A stretch of DNA of 64,000 nucleotides, taken from assembly GCF_000069945.1 (NCBI RefSeq), contig NC_010545.1:1178001-1242000 (forward strand). Reading direction: 5' to 3'. Below the pieces are notes generated by a model. That model was not told the origin of the DNA, searched no databases, and saw only the letters and a list, made by a program, of their open reading frames with translations. Shown here in pieces: positions 49,137 through 57,753 of this stretch (position 1 is the stretch's first letter; each line of letters begins with the position of its first letter). The DNA comes from Corynebacterium urealyticum DSM 7109. GTDB taxonomy: Bacteria > Actinomycetota > Actinomycetes > Mycobacteriales > Mycobacteriaceae. The translations under genes and the position numbers were made by a program.

Positions 49137-49970
49137 ATGGCATATACCGGACCTTTTACCGCCGGAGACCGCGTCCAGCTGACCGACGCGAAGCGGCGAC
49201 ACTTCAGCATCACCCTGACTCCGGGGGAGAGTTTTTTCACCCATAAGGGCGAGATTCGTCACGACGACATCATCGGTGCGGACGAGGGCACCGTCGTGGA
49301 GTCCAGCGTGGGCGGGGAATACCTCTGCTTCCGTCACCTTCTGGTCGACCAGGTGCTTTCCATGCCCCGTGGCGCAGCGGTGATCTACCCCAAGGATGCA
49401 GCGCAGATCCTGGTGGAAGGGGATATCTTCCCCGGCGCGACGGTGCTCGAAGCAGGCGCCGGTTCCGGCGCGATGTCCAGCTGGCTGCTACGCGCGGTCG
49501 GTGAGCACGGAAAGGTCATCAGCTACGAGGTCCGTCAGGACCACCTGGACTACGCGGTGAGCAACGTCCACAACATCATGGGTGGGGAACCGAAGAATTG
49601 GGACGTTCGCCTGGGCGACGTCAAGGAGGCCACTCGCGAGACTGTGGGCGAGGTCGACCGCGTTCTGCTGGACATGCTGGAGCCGTGGGAGGTTCTGGAG
49701 ACGGTGCGGGACGTCCTGGTTCCGGGCGGGGTGTTCATGACCTACGTGGCTACCGTCCCGCAGTTGATGAAGGTGATGGAGGGCATCCGGGAACTTGGGT
49801 GCTTCACCGAGCCGCGCGCCTGGGAGTCGCTGGTGCGCGAGTGGAAGGTGGAGGGCCTGGCAACCCGACCGGAACACCGCATGAACGCGCACACCGCGTT
49901 CCTCATCTGGGCCCGCCGCCTGGCTGACGGGGTGACCGCCCCGCGACCGCAACGCCGGGCGCGTCGTTAG
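49137..49970 (+). CDS. trmI: tRNA (adenine-N1)-methyltransferase TrmI
   Basis: Makes m1A58 in the T-loop of tRNAs with S-adenosylmethionine, aiding tRNA stability. The 277 residues have the SAM-binding VLEAGAGSGAMSSWLLRAVG near 102-121 and the RVLLDMLEPWEV catalytic region, with an N-terminal beta-rich domain. Ends in a basic tail (QRRARR). Homologous to Rv2118c by position, just upstream of the arc gene. Confidence 0.94.
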   Translation: MAYTGPFTAGDRVQLTDAKRRHFSITLTPGESFFTHKGEIRHDDIIGADEGTVVESSVGGEYLCFRHLLVDQVLSMPRGAAVIYPKDAAQILVEGDIFPGATVLEAGAGSGAMSSWLLRAVGEHGKVISYEVRQDHLDYAVSNVHNIMGGEPKNWDVRLGDVKEATRETVGEVDRVLLDMLEPWEVLETVRDVLVPGGVFMTYVATVPQLMKVMEGIRELGCFTEPRAWESLVREWKVEGLATRPEHRMNAHTAFLIWARRLADGVTAPRPQRRARR

Positions 49971-50057
49971 AGCGCTCCGGGCACGGCTACCGGGGCGCGT
50001 TTCCCGGTGGCCGCTCCGCTAGGCCTACCGGCGGGTTTTGGGTCGCGGGGGCTTCAG

Positions 50058-50063
50058 TAGGAT
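50058..50063 (+). promoter_or_regulatory. -10 element, leaderless arc
   Basis: TAGGAT ends seven bases before ATG 50071; no ribosome site lies between. Confidence 0.5.
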
Positions 50064-50070
50064 TGATGGC

Positions 50071-51687
50071 ATGACTGCGCAGAATCCTTCCGATCAGCCT
50101 TCGCCCACCGCCCGCGAATTGCGGCTGGCCAATCATCGGTTGGGGGCTCAGAACGAGAAGCTCACCGAGGCGCTGAAGGCCTCCCGCGAGAAGCTGGCTG
50201 AGATCAATTCGCGCCTGGCGGATATGGCGGAGCCGCCGAGCACCTACGGCACGCTGCTGCAGCTCAACGGGACGGGGAAAACCGCGGAGGTCTTCACCTC
50301 GAACCGCCACATGCGTTTGGCTGTCTCCCCGCTGCTGGATCGGACGGATCTGCAGCCTGGGGCGACGGTGCGGCTGGGGGAGAACCTGCAGGTGGTGGAG
50401 GTCACCGGTTTCGCTGATTCCGGCGACGTTGCCGCGGTCGTCGAGGTCGTCGGCGACCGGCTGATCGTCGCGGACAAGCTGGGGGAGGAGGCGATCGTCA
50501 AGGCAGCCCGACCGCTGCAGTCCCTGATCACGAACCGGGAGCTCACCACCGGCGATAGCGTGGTCGTCGACCGCCGCAGTGGCTGGGCCTTCCACATGAT
50601 TCCCCGGGCCGAGGTCAGCTCACTGGTGCTGGAGGAGGTCCCAGACGTCAGCTATGAAAACATCGGGGGCCTGAGCAATCAGATCGAACAAATTCGGGAC
50701 GCGGTGGAGCTACCCTTCCTCCACCCGGAGATCTACCGCCACTACGGGCTACGCCCGCCGAAGGGCGTGCTGCTCTACGGCCCTCCCGGTAACGGCAAGA
50801 CGCTCATCGCCAAGGCTGTGGCCAACTCGCTGTCCAAGTCCATGGGCTCCAGCGACAAGGCGTCCCGCTTCGCGGATTCCTACTTCCTCAACGTCAAGGG
50901 CCCGGAGCTGCTGAATAAATTTGTTGGTGAGACGGAACGTCAGATCCGGCAGATCTTCGAGCGCGCCCGAAAGATCGCCCACGCCGGTAAGCCGGTGATC
51001 GTCTTCTTCGACGAGATGGAAGCCATCTTCCGCACCCGTGGCACCGGCGTGTCCTCGGACATGGAGTCCACCGTCGTCCCGCAGCTGCTCTCCGAACTAG
51101 ACGGCGTGGAGGGGCTGGATAACGTCATCGTCATCGGCGCGTCGAACCGTGAGGAACTCATCGACCCCGCCATCCTGCGCCCGGGCCGCCTGGACGTGAA
51201 GATCCGGGTGGACCGCCCCGACCAGGAGGCCGCCCTGGACATCCTGTCCAAACACATCGACGCCTCCCTCCCGCTGGCCGCGGACCTGGTGGCGGAGCAC
51301 GGCGGCAAGGAGGAGGCCGCGGCTGCGCTGTGCCGCGCCATCGCTGAGGAACTCTTCCGCCGGGATGCCGCACACCGCTACGTGACTCTCCACCTGGCGG
51401 ATGGCCAGACCAAGGACCTGTACTGGGCGGACTTCGTCTCCGGCGCGATGCTGGCCAATATCGTCGACCGAGCAAAGACCTTCGCGATCAAGCGTGCCCT
51501 TTCGCAAGCCGCGTCCACCAGAGACGCCGCCGCTGAGGGCGGACTGAACACCGCGGACGTCCTCGATGCCATCACGGCGGAGATCAACGACAGCGAGAAC
51601 CTGCCGGATACCACCAACCCCACGGAATGGGCTCGCATCTCCGGGCACGCCACCGGCCGGGTCGTGGACATCACCCTGGCGGACTAG
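50071..51687 (+). CDS. arc: AAA+ ATPase ARC (Mpa)
   Basis: Hexameric unfoldase that recognises Pup-tagged proteins. In 538 residues: N-terminal coiled coil (about 12-52), double OB domain (about 60-190), AAA+ core with Walker A GPPGNGKT (G237-T244) and Walker B with D314/E315 in VFFDEME. In M. tuberculosis Mpa ends with a Gln-Tyr-Leu motif that docks on the 20S proteasome; this protein ends DITLAD and has none. No prcBA is present, so it probably unfolds pupylated targets without feeding a proteasome, as reported for C. glutamicum ARC. Confidence 0.95.
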   Translation: MTAQNPSDQPSPTARELRLANHRLGAQNEKLTEALKASREKLAEINSRLADMAEPPSTYGTLLQLNGTGKTAEVFTSNRHMRLAVSPLLDRTDLQPGATVRLGENLQVVEVTGFADSGDVAAVVEVVGDRLIVADKLGEEAIVKAARPLQSLITNRELTTGDSVVVDRRSGWAFHMIPRAEVSSLVLEEVPDVSYENIGGLSNQIEQIRDAVELPFLHPEIYRHYGLRPPKGVLLYGPPGNGKTLIAKAVANSLSKSMGSSDKASRFADSYFLNVKGPELLNKFVGETERQIRQIFERARKIAHAGKPVIVFFDEMEAIFRTRGTGVSSDMESTVVPQLLSELDGVEGLDNVIVIGASNREELIDPAILRPGRLDVKIRVDRPDQEAALDILSKHIDASLPLAADLVAEHGGKEEAAAALCRAIAEELFRRDAAHRYVTLHLADGQTKDLYWADFVSGAMLANIVDRAKTFAIKRALSQAASTRDAAAEGGLNTADVLDAITAEINDSENLPDTTNPTEWARISGHATGRVVDITLAD

Positions 51688-51739
51688 AGAACCAAGCCCG
51701 ACGAGACAACACTTTTCGACTCCTGGAAGGAAAACCCTG

Positions 51740-53329
51740 GTGAACGCGCAGAAGGATAACGAGGCCACCGGCTACGTGCTCGGCTCCGAGACGGAGTTCG
51801 GCATCGTCGCCGTCGACGCCCCGGAGGCCAGTCCCGTGTACACGAGCACGCAGGCGGTCGTCGCCTACGCGGAGGTCTCCGGGCAGGGAGTCAACCGCCG
51901 GACCCGCTGGGATTATGACTCCGAGTCTCCGCTCCGCGACGCCCGTGGCTTCGACCTGCGCCGCTACCGTTCCGGCGCGGCCCCCAGCTACGACCCGAAC
52001 GCGGTGGGCATCGCCAACGTCATCACCCCGGCGGGTGCGCGCTTCTACGTGGATCACGCCCATCCGGAGTACTCCTCGCCTGAGGTCACCTGCGCCTATG
52101 ACCTGGTGGTCTGGGATCAGGCCGGCGACCGAGTCATGCACGCGGCTGCCCAGGCAGCAGGGCAGGTCGAGGGCCAGCCGGAGCTGAAGATCTACAAGAA
52201 CAACGTGGACGGCAAGGGCGCGTCCTATGGCGCCCACGAAAATTATCTCTACCCGCGCAGCCTCAACGTCGAGGACGTGCACCAGGCACTGATCCCGCAC
52301 TTCGTGACCCGCCAGATTTACGCCGGCGCGGGCCGCGTGGGGCTCGGGCAGGCAGGGGAGCAACCCGGCTTCCAGATCTCCCAGCGCGCCGATTACATCG
52401 AGACGGAAGTCTCCCTGGAGACCACCCTGAACCGCGGAATCGTCAATACCCGCGACGAGCCCCATGCCACCGCGGATGATTGGCGCCGCCTCCACGTGAT
52501 CATCGGCGATGCGAACTTGAGCCAGTTCGCGACCTACCTGCGCTTCGGCACCACCGCGCTGGTTCTCAAGGCCGTCGAGGCGGGGGCCGATTTCAGCGAC
52601 ATCGTTCTCATCGATCCGGTCGAGGATGTCCGCCGGGTCTCCCGCGATCTGGAGCTGACAACCCCGCTGCGGCTCTACGGAAACACCACCGCCACCGCGA
52701 TCGAGCTGCAGCGCAGGATCCGCGAGAAGGTCATCGCCGCCCTCGAACCGGCAGGAAAGCTCACCACCGACGAGCAGCGAGTGCTGGCGCTGTGGGAGGA
52801 GATCGTGGACGACCTTGCCGCCGACCCGCTGCGCACCGCCGACCGGCTGGACTGGACGGCGAAGTACGCGCTGCTGCGCGGCTACCGCGCCCGGGGGTTG
52901 GAGTGGTCGGATCCGCGGATGGCGCTGGTCGATATCCAGTACCACGACATCGATCCGGCCCGCGGGCTGTACCACGCGCTTGTCGCGCGCGGGAAGATGC
53001 GCACGCTGGTCGACGACGCTGAGATCGCAACGGCCGTCGACACCCCGCCCCGGGGAACGCGGGCCTGGCTGCGTGGGGCGCTGGTGAAGCACTACGCCCC
53101 AAAGATCCTCGCCGCGAACTGGGATAGCGTTGTTCTCGATCACTCGTACGAGGGGCACCCAGCGATGCGGGTCGGGCTGCCCGAACCGCTGCAAGCCACG
53201 GCCGACAGCTTCGCGGGCACCGTGCTCGCGGATCTCGCGGAGGCCGAGCCGGGCCAGGCCCCGGAGTTCTCGGAGGTGGCTGCCGCGCTGATCGCCGCTC
53301 TGCCCGAGCGCGTGATGGGCGTGGGCTAG
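51740..53329 (+). CDS. dop: Pup deamidase/depupylase Dop
   Basis: Converts the C-terminal glutamine of Pup to glutamate and removes Pup from substrates. The 529-residue protein shows the glutamine-synthetase-like GSETEFGIV with the catalytic-region glutamate near residue 16-20, and the Dop-specific loop around residues 33-75 that PafA lacks. C-terminal motif PEFSEVAAALI. The GTG at 51740 has GGAAGG about 10 bases upstream; the open frame starts earlier at 51566 inside arc. It is followed by pup after 65 bp. Confidence 0.95.
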   Translation: MNAQKDNEATGYVLGSETEFGIVAVDAPEASPVYTSTQAVVAYAEVSGQGVNRRTRWDYDSESPLRDARGFDLRRYRSGAAPSYDPNAVGIANVITPAGARFYVDHAHPEYSSPEVTCAYDLVVWDQAGDRVMHAAAQAAGQVEGQPELKIYKNNVDGKGASYGAHENYLYPRSLNVEDVHQALIPHFVTRQIYAGAGRVGLGQAGEQPGFQISQRADYIETEVSLETTLNRGIVNTRDEPHATADDWRRLHVIIGDANLSQFATYLRFGTTALVLKAVEAGADFSDIVLIDPVEDVRRVSRDLELTTPLRLYGNTTATAIELQRRIREKVIAALEPAGKLTTDEQRVLALWEEIVDDLAADPLRTADRLDWTAKYALLRGYRARGLEWSDPRMALVDIQYHDIDPARGLYHALVARGKMRTLVDDAEIATAVDTPPRGTRAWLRGALVKHYAPKILAANWDSVVLDHSYEGHPAMRVGLPEPLQATADSFAGTVLADLAEAEPGQAPEFSEVAAALIAALPERVMGVG

Positions 53330-53394
53330 CGCCGAACGCGCCTGGGAGCCCAGGTAATGTGAAGTTCAACTAATCAACGTTTGAGGAGATAGGC

Positions 53395-53592
53395 ATGGCA
53401 AACGCTCAGCAGCAGGTCTTCGGCGGCGGGGGCGGCGACGACGCCGAAAACAACGACGCCCCGCAGCAGGGTTCGGGCACCCAACAGGTCAACGTCACCG
53501 GGACGGATGACCTGTTGGACGAGATCGACGGGCTGCTGGAGACTAACGCCGAGGAATTCGTCCGCTCCTACGTCCAGAAGGGCGGACAGTGA
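53395..53592 (+). CDS. pup: Prokaryotic ubiquitin-like protein Pup
   Basis: Small protein tag of 65 residues, disordered with a glycine-rich start (GGGGGDD) and a helical half (about 36-59, DDLLDEIDGLLETNAEEFV) that binds ARC. It ends in GGQ, so Dop must deamidate it before PafA attaches it to lysines. ATG 53395 with GAGGAG upstream. Its stop TGA overlaps the GTG start of pafA (GTGA). Confidence 0.97.
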   Translation: MANAQQQVFGGGGGDDAENNDAPQQGSGTQQVNVTGTDDLLDEIDGLLETNAEEFVRSYVQKGGQ

Positions 53593-55103
53593 GCCCAGTG
53601 ACCGGAGAAGAGACGCCAGCGGAGCAACAGGGTACGGCAGACAACCCCGTCTATGTCCGCCGCATCATGGGGCTGGAGACTGAGTACGGCATCACGAATG
53701 TCCTCGACGGCACGCGCCGCCTGGGCCCCGATGAGGTCTCCCGTCTGCTGTTTTCTCCCATCGTGGAGAAGTATCGCAGCTCCAATATCTTCACCGAGAA
53801 CGCTTCGCGACTGTACCTGGACGTGGGCGCCCACCCGGAGATTGCCACTGCGGAGTGCGATAGTCTCCACCAGCTGCTCGCCTACGATCGCGCAGGCGAC
53901 GAGCTTGTCCAGCAGCTGGCCAGCCGCGCAGAGGAAGAACTAGCCAGCAACGGTATCGGCGGGAACGTCTTCCTGCTGAAAAACAACACTGACTCGATGG
54001 GCAACTCCTATGGCTGCCACGAGAACTACCTGATCAGCCGCAACGTGCTGCTCAAGCACCTGTCCTCTCAGCTGCTGCCGTTCCTGGTGACCCGCCAGCT
54101 GATCTGCGGGGCTGGCAAGCTCACAATCCCAAGCCCGGGCGCCCCGAACGAGAACTTCGAGGCCGGGTTCATGATGAGCCAGCGGGCGGACTACATGTGG
54201 GAGGGCATCTCGAGTGCCACCACCCGTTCCCGGCCGATCATCAATACCCGCGATGAGCCGCACGCGGACTCGTCGAAGTACCGCCGCCTGCACGTGATCG
54301 TGGGGGACTCGAACATGTCCGAGACCACCACCGCACTGAAGATCGGTTCCGCGCTGCTGGTCCTCGAGATGATCGAGGCGGGTGCGGAGCTGCCGAACTA
54401 CGAGTTGGCCAATGAAATCCGCGCGATTCGGGATATCGCCCGAGACTTCACGGGGCTCACCGAGGTGAAGCTGCGCAGCGGCGAAACCGCCACCCCGCTG
54501 GAGATTCAGCGCACTTTCCACGCCGCCGCAGTGCACTGGCTGGAGCACCGCCCGGAGCCAGAGTGTGTCGATGGGCGTTGGCTGGGTACCCCGCGCGAAC
54601 AGCTGGCTCCGGTCGTCGAGCTGTGGGGCCGCGTCCTGGACTGCTTCGAGACCGGGGACTTCTCGCCGGTGGACACCGAGATCGACTGGGTGATCAAGAA
54701 GAAGCTGCTGCACGGCATGGCCTCCCGCCATGGGTTGGAGATGACCGATCCGCGGTTGGCGCAGATTGACCTGCGCTATCACGATATTCACCCCGCCCGT
54801 GGGCTGTTCAACGTGCTCAAGCGTCGCGGGCAGGCCGCGTCGATTCTCGGTGAGGAACAGATCCGCGAGGCAATGGATCAGGCGCCGGCGACGACGCGCG
54901 CGGCCCTGCGTGGGAGGTTCCTCACCGCTGCACGGGAGCACGGCTGTGCCACGACCGTGGACTGGATGCGGTTGAAGATCAACGGCGAATTCGGCAGCGA
55001 GGTCGCGCTCCCGAACCCGTTCGCGGCCACGGATCCGCAGGTGGACGAGATGATCGCCAGCATGGCGGATCTCGGTGACACCGACGCGACCGCGCGAGGT
55101 TAA
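53589..55103 (+). CDS. pafA: Pup-protein ligase PafA
   Basis: Attaches Pup through its terminal glutamate to substrate lysines using ATP. The 504-residue glutamine-synthetase-like protein has MGLETEYGI with the catalytic-region glutamate near residue 30 and the shared NTRDEPHAD segment. GTG 53589 overlaps the pup stop codon by four bases, implying coupled translation of tag and ligase. In M. tuberculosis prcBA separate pup from pafA; here they do not. Confidence 0.96.
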   Translation: MSPVTGEETPAEQQGTADNPVYVRRIMGLETEYGITNVLDGTRRLGPDEVSRLLFSPIVEKYRSSNIFTENASRLYLDVGAHPEIATAECDSLHQLLAYDRAGDELVQQLASRAEEELASNGIGGNVFLLKNNTDSMGNSYGCHENYLISRNVLLKHLSSQLLPFLVTRQLICGAGKLTIPSPGAPNENFEAGFMMSQRADYMWEGISSATTRSRPIINTRDEPHADSSKYRRLHVIVGDSNMSETTTALKIGSALLVLEMIEAGAELPNYELANEIRAIRDIARDFTGLTEVKLRSGETATPLEIQRTFHAAAVHWLEHRPEPECVDGRWLGTPREQLAPVVELWGRVLDCFETGDFSPVDTEIDWVIKKKLLHGMASRHGLEMTDPRLAQIDLRYHDIHPARGLFNVLKRRGQAASILGEEQIREAMDQAPATTRAALRGRFLTAAREHGCATTVDWMRLKINGEFGSEVALPNPFAATDPQVDEMIASMADLGDTDATARG

Positions 55104-55109
55104 TCGCCG

Positions 55110-57416
55110 ATGGTGCCTCCACAGAAGCCAGGCAGCGCCGGGTCCCGCAACCGCCCAGTGAAGGTGACCTGGCAGCAGGGCGCGAGTCGGCTATTCAACC
55201 TGGTCATCGGCCTACTGAACGCCCCCAGCCCGCGCCCGACCGCCTGGGTCGTGAAAAATATCGCAGGCTACTCCGGGCAGCTTAAGTCCCGGGAGCGCGT
55301 GTTCCACCGGGACCGGGAAACGCTGCGCCAGCTGGGGATCCAGTTGAGCCACGAAAACCGGGAGGGCCAGGACTACTGGCTGCTGCGCCCCGAGCAGGTC
55401 TTTCTCCCGGACCTGGCCCTCTCGGATGCCGAGCTACAGGTATTGGCGACCGCCACGCAGTGGGCACGCCAACCGGTGGACTCCGCGATGGCGGGTCCGA
55501 CGGCACAGGCACAGCTGAAGCTCGCGGGTGCGGGACTTAGCCGGATCGATGACTCCGCCGTGGTTCAGCCCGTTCCCGACATGGTGGAGCTGGATCCGAG
55601 TAGCGTCGACGCTATTTTTCGCGCCACCCAGCGCGGGCTGCGGATGACCTTCTGGTACTACCCGGCCTACTTGGTCGAGCCGGAGCAACGCACGCTGGAT
55701 CCGTGGGCGGTCGCCGGGGTCGAGGGCAGGCTCTACGTCACCGGTTTCGACGTGGACCGGGGAGCTCAGCGCACCTTCCGGCTCGCCAGGCTCTCCGATG
55801 TGCGCGCGGAGGCGCAGTTCATCGAACACCCGGCGCCCACCGATCCAGCCACCGGGCAGCCAGTGCCGGCCGGCGAGTTGATCCGTCGCGGCCTTGAAGG
55901 CCACCAGACGAAGGTCACAGCCAGCGTGTTGTTCACGGGGGAGGGGGCAATCGAGCTTCAGGACCTGGCCCACGACCTCCGCGACACCCCCGAGGGCAAG
56001 ATCGGCACGGTTGGTCCGGTGGATCGCGATTGGCTGGTGCAAACTGCGGCGAGCTACGCCCCGGACGCGGTGCTGCTGGAGCCACAGCAGCTGGTCGGTG
56101 ACGTCGTCGACCTTCTGCAACGCGCCCAGCGGTTGGGCGCCCAGGAACGCCCTTCAGCAGGCGAGGCTACAAACACTTCTCCCGGGGCCTTGGAGGGCAC
56201 GTCAGCGAGGGCCGAGCACGAGCCGGAGGTCACGGATTCAGACGATCCCAATCAGGCCGTCGACGAAGATGGGCCAACCGAGGTCACGGCACCGCCGGCA
56301 AACCTGGTCGCCCAGCAGTTCGCCCAGACGCTCTCGGTGCTGGCCTGGTTCCAGGCGAACCCGCGTGGTTCCTTCATGCGGGCCTCCCGCGACCTGGGCC
56401 TCAGCGTGGTCCAAATCCAGCACGAGCTGAAGCAGCTGAGCATGTGTGGGCTGCCGGGCTACTACCCGGGCTCGCTCGTTGAGATTGCGATGGACCGCAC
56501 CACCGCGGAGGCGCAGTTCACCGCCGGGTTGGACGGCCCGGTGCGGCTCAGCACCGTTGAGGCCGGTGCCTTGCTGTTGAACCTGGAGGCGGTCCGGGAC
56601 ACCATCCCCGCCGAGCAGCGGGAGGCCGTGGACTCGGTGACCGTCAAGCTCCAAGGTCTGCTGCAGGGAACACAGGGCACGCCCAACCAGCCTGCGACGG
56701 AAACAGGCGCCGATCCCTCGCAAGACAGCGCCCTCACCGCGGAGCACCAGGAAACACCGACACCGCCACAGGCTCACGCCCCCGAGGATCCCGTAGAGGC
56801 CACGCTGGGCCTGCTGCGCAGCGCACTTGCGGAGCGTCGCCTCGTGGACTGCGAGTACCTCACCCTCAGCAGGGATCAGCGCAGTAAGCGCAGGCTGGTG
56901 CCCGATGCGATCCGCATGATCGAGGGCAACGCCTATCTTCTGGCGCGCAGCCTCGATGACGCGGGTGTGGTGCACGAGGCCCCGAAGAACTTCCGGGTAT
57001 CCCGCATGAGCGAGATCACGCTCGGGGAGGAAGCGAGCGCGCCAGCAGGATTGCCCTCCGAGGTCGATGCCACCGATCCCTTCGACTTCGGTGCGGCCAC
57101 CGAGTGGGCCCACTTCCGACTGTCCAACTCCGCGCTGTGGATGCTGGAGTACTTCCCGCTGTGGCAGGACGCCGACGCCGACGATGGAGACGTGAGCGAG
57201 GACGCCCGCCCCGAATCCAACTCCGCGTCCACCACCCCCGAGGCTCGGAGCATCGCGGTGACGATGCCGGACACCGGGGCCTGGCTGGAGCGCTTCCTGA
57301 TCGCCCATGCCGGGCAGGTCGCGGAACTCTCGACCCCGGACCTCGCCGGACGCGTCGCGCGACGCGCGGAAACAGGGCTGGGGGTTTATCGGGACCGTTT
57401 CCCCGATGTAAGCTGA
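55110..57416 (+). CDS. pafBC: Fused DNA-damage activator PafBC
   Basis: WYL-domain regulator, heterodimeric PafB/PafC in mycobacteria where it activates RecA-independent DNA damage genes; here a single 768-residue chain containing both halves. Half 1: HTH (about 45-80, RERVFHRDRETLRQLGIQ) and WYL region (residues about 165-260, FWYYPAYLVEPEQRTLDPWAV). Half 2: HTH near 395-445 and WYL region near 565-635. Acidic, proline-rich linkers of low complexity join them. It follows pafA by 6 bp. Fused PafBC is known from other actinobacteria such as Arthrobacter. Confidence 0.92.
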   Translation: MVPPQKPGSAGSRNRPVKVTWQQGASRLFNLVIGLLNAPSPRPTAWVVKNIAGYSGQLKSRERVFHRDRETLRQLGIQLSHENREGQDYWLLRPEQVFLPDLALSDAELQVLATATQWARQPVDSAMAGPTAQAQLKLAGAGLSRIDDSAVVQPVPDMVELDPSSVDAIFRATQRGLRMTFWYYPAYLVEPEQRTLDPWAVAGVEGRLYVTGFDVDRGAQRTFRLARLSDVRAEAQFIEHPAPTDPATGQPVPAGELIRRGLEGHQTKVTASVLFTGEGAIELQDLAHDLRDTPEGKIGTVGPVDRDWLVQTAASYAPDAVLLEPQQLVGDVVDLLQRAQRLGAQERPSAGEATNTSPGALEGTSARAEHEPEVTDSDDPNQAVDEDGPTEVTAPPANLVAQQFAQTLSVLAWFQANPRGSFMRASRDLGLSVVQIQHELKQLSMCGLPGYYPGSLVEIAMDRTTAEAQFTAGLDGPVRLSTVEAGALLLNLEAVRDTIPAEQREAVDSVTVKLQGLLQGTQGTPNQPATETGADPSQDSALTAEHQETPTPPQAHAPEDPVEATLGLLRSALAERRLVDCEYLTLSRDQRSKRRLVPDAIRMIEGNAYLLARSLDDAGVVHEAPKNFRVSRMSEITLGEEASAPAGLPSEVDATDPFDFGAATEWAHFRLSNSALWMLEYFPLWQDADADDGDVSEDARPESNSASTTPEARSIAVTMPDTGAWLERFLIAHAGQVAELSTPDLAGRVARRAETGLGVYRDRFPDVS

Positions 57417-57459
57417 AGGCTGAGATTTTTAACGCAGGTCCTGAAAGGCAAAAACCTTC

Positions 57460-57708
57460 ATGCTCTCTGGTAGCCACATCCTCATCCTGTTGCTGGTTGT
57501 CCTTCTCGTGTTCGGCGCATCCCGCCTGCCGAACGCAGCCCGCTCCCTCGGCCGTTCGATGCGCATCTTCAAGTCCGAGATGGACGAGATGCGCACCGAT
57601 AACCCAGAGCAGAACGGGCAGGAGGCCATCGAGCAGCAGCGCGCGCCGCAGCCGAATCCAGCGCAGCAGGTTAATCCAGCACAGCAGCAGAACCAGAACA
57701 GCAACTAG
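57460..57708 (+). CDS. tatA: Sec-independent translocase TatA
   Basis: Pore-forming component for export of folded proteins. The 82 residues comprise one membrane helix (about 6-20, [18 protein letters not shown]), an amphipathic helix (about 25-45) and a tail rich in Gln, Asn and Pro ([16 protein letters not shown]) that looks disordered. ATG 57460. Followed by tatC after a short gap with hairpins. The Q/N-rich end is longer than necessary. Confidence 0.95.
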   Translation: MLSGSHILILLLVVLLVFGASRLPNAARSLGRSMRIFKSEMDEMRTDNPEQNGQEAIEQQRAPQPNPAQQVNPAQQQNQNSN

Positions 57709-57718
57709 CTAAAGAATT

Positions 57719-57742
57719 CGCGCCCATCTTCCGGCGCGTTTT
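57719..57742 (+). terminator. Hairpin with T-run after tatA
   Basis: CGCGCC (57719-57724) pairs with GGCGCG (57733-57738), followed by TTTT. A short attenuator-type structure between tatA and tatC. Confidence 0.55.
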
Positions 57743-57753
57743 CGTTTCCCCGC

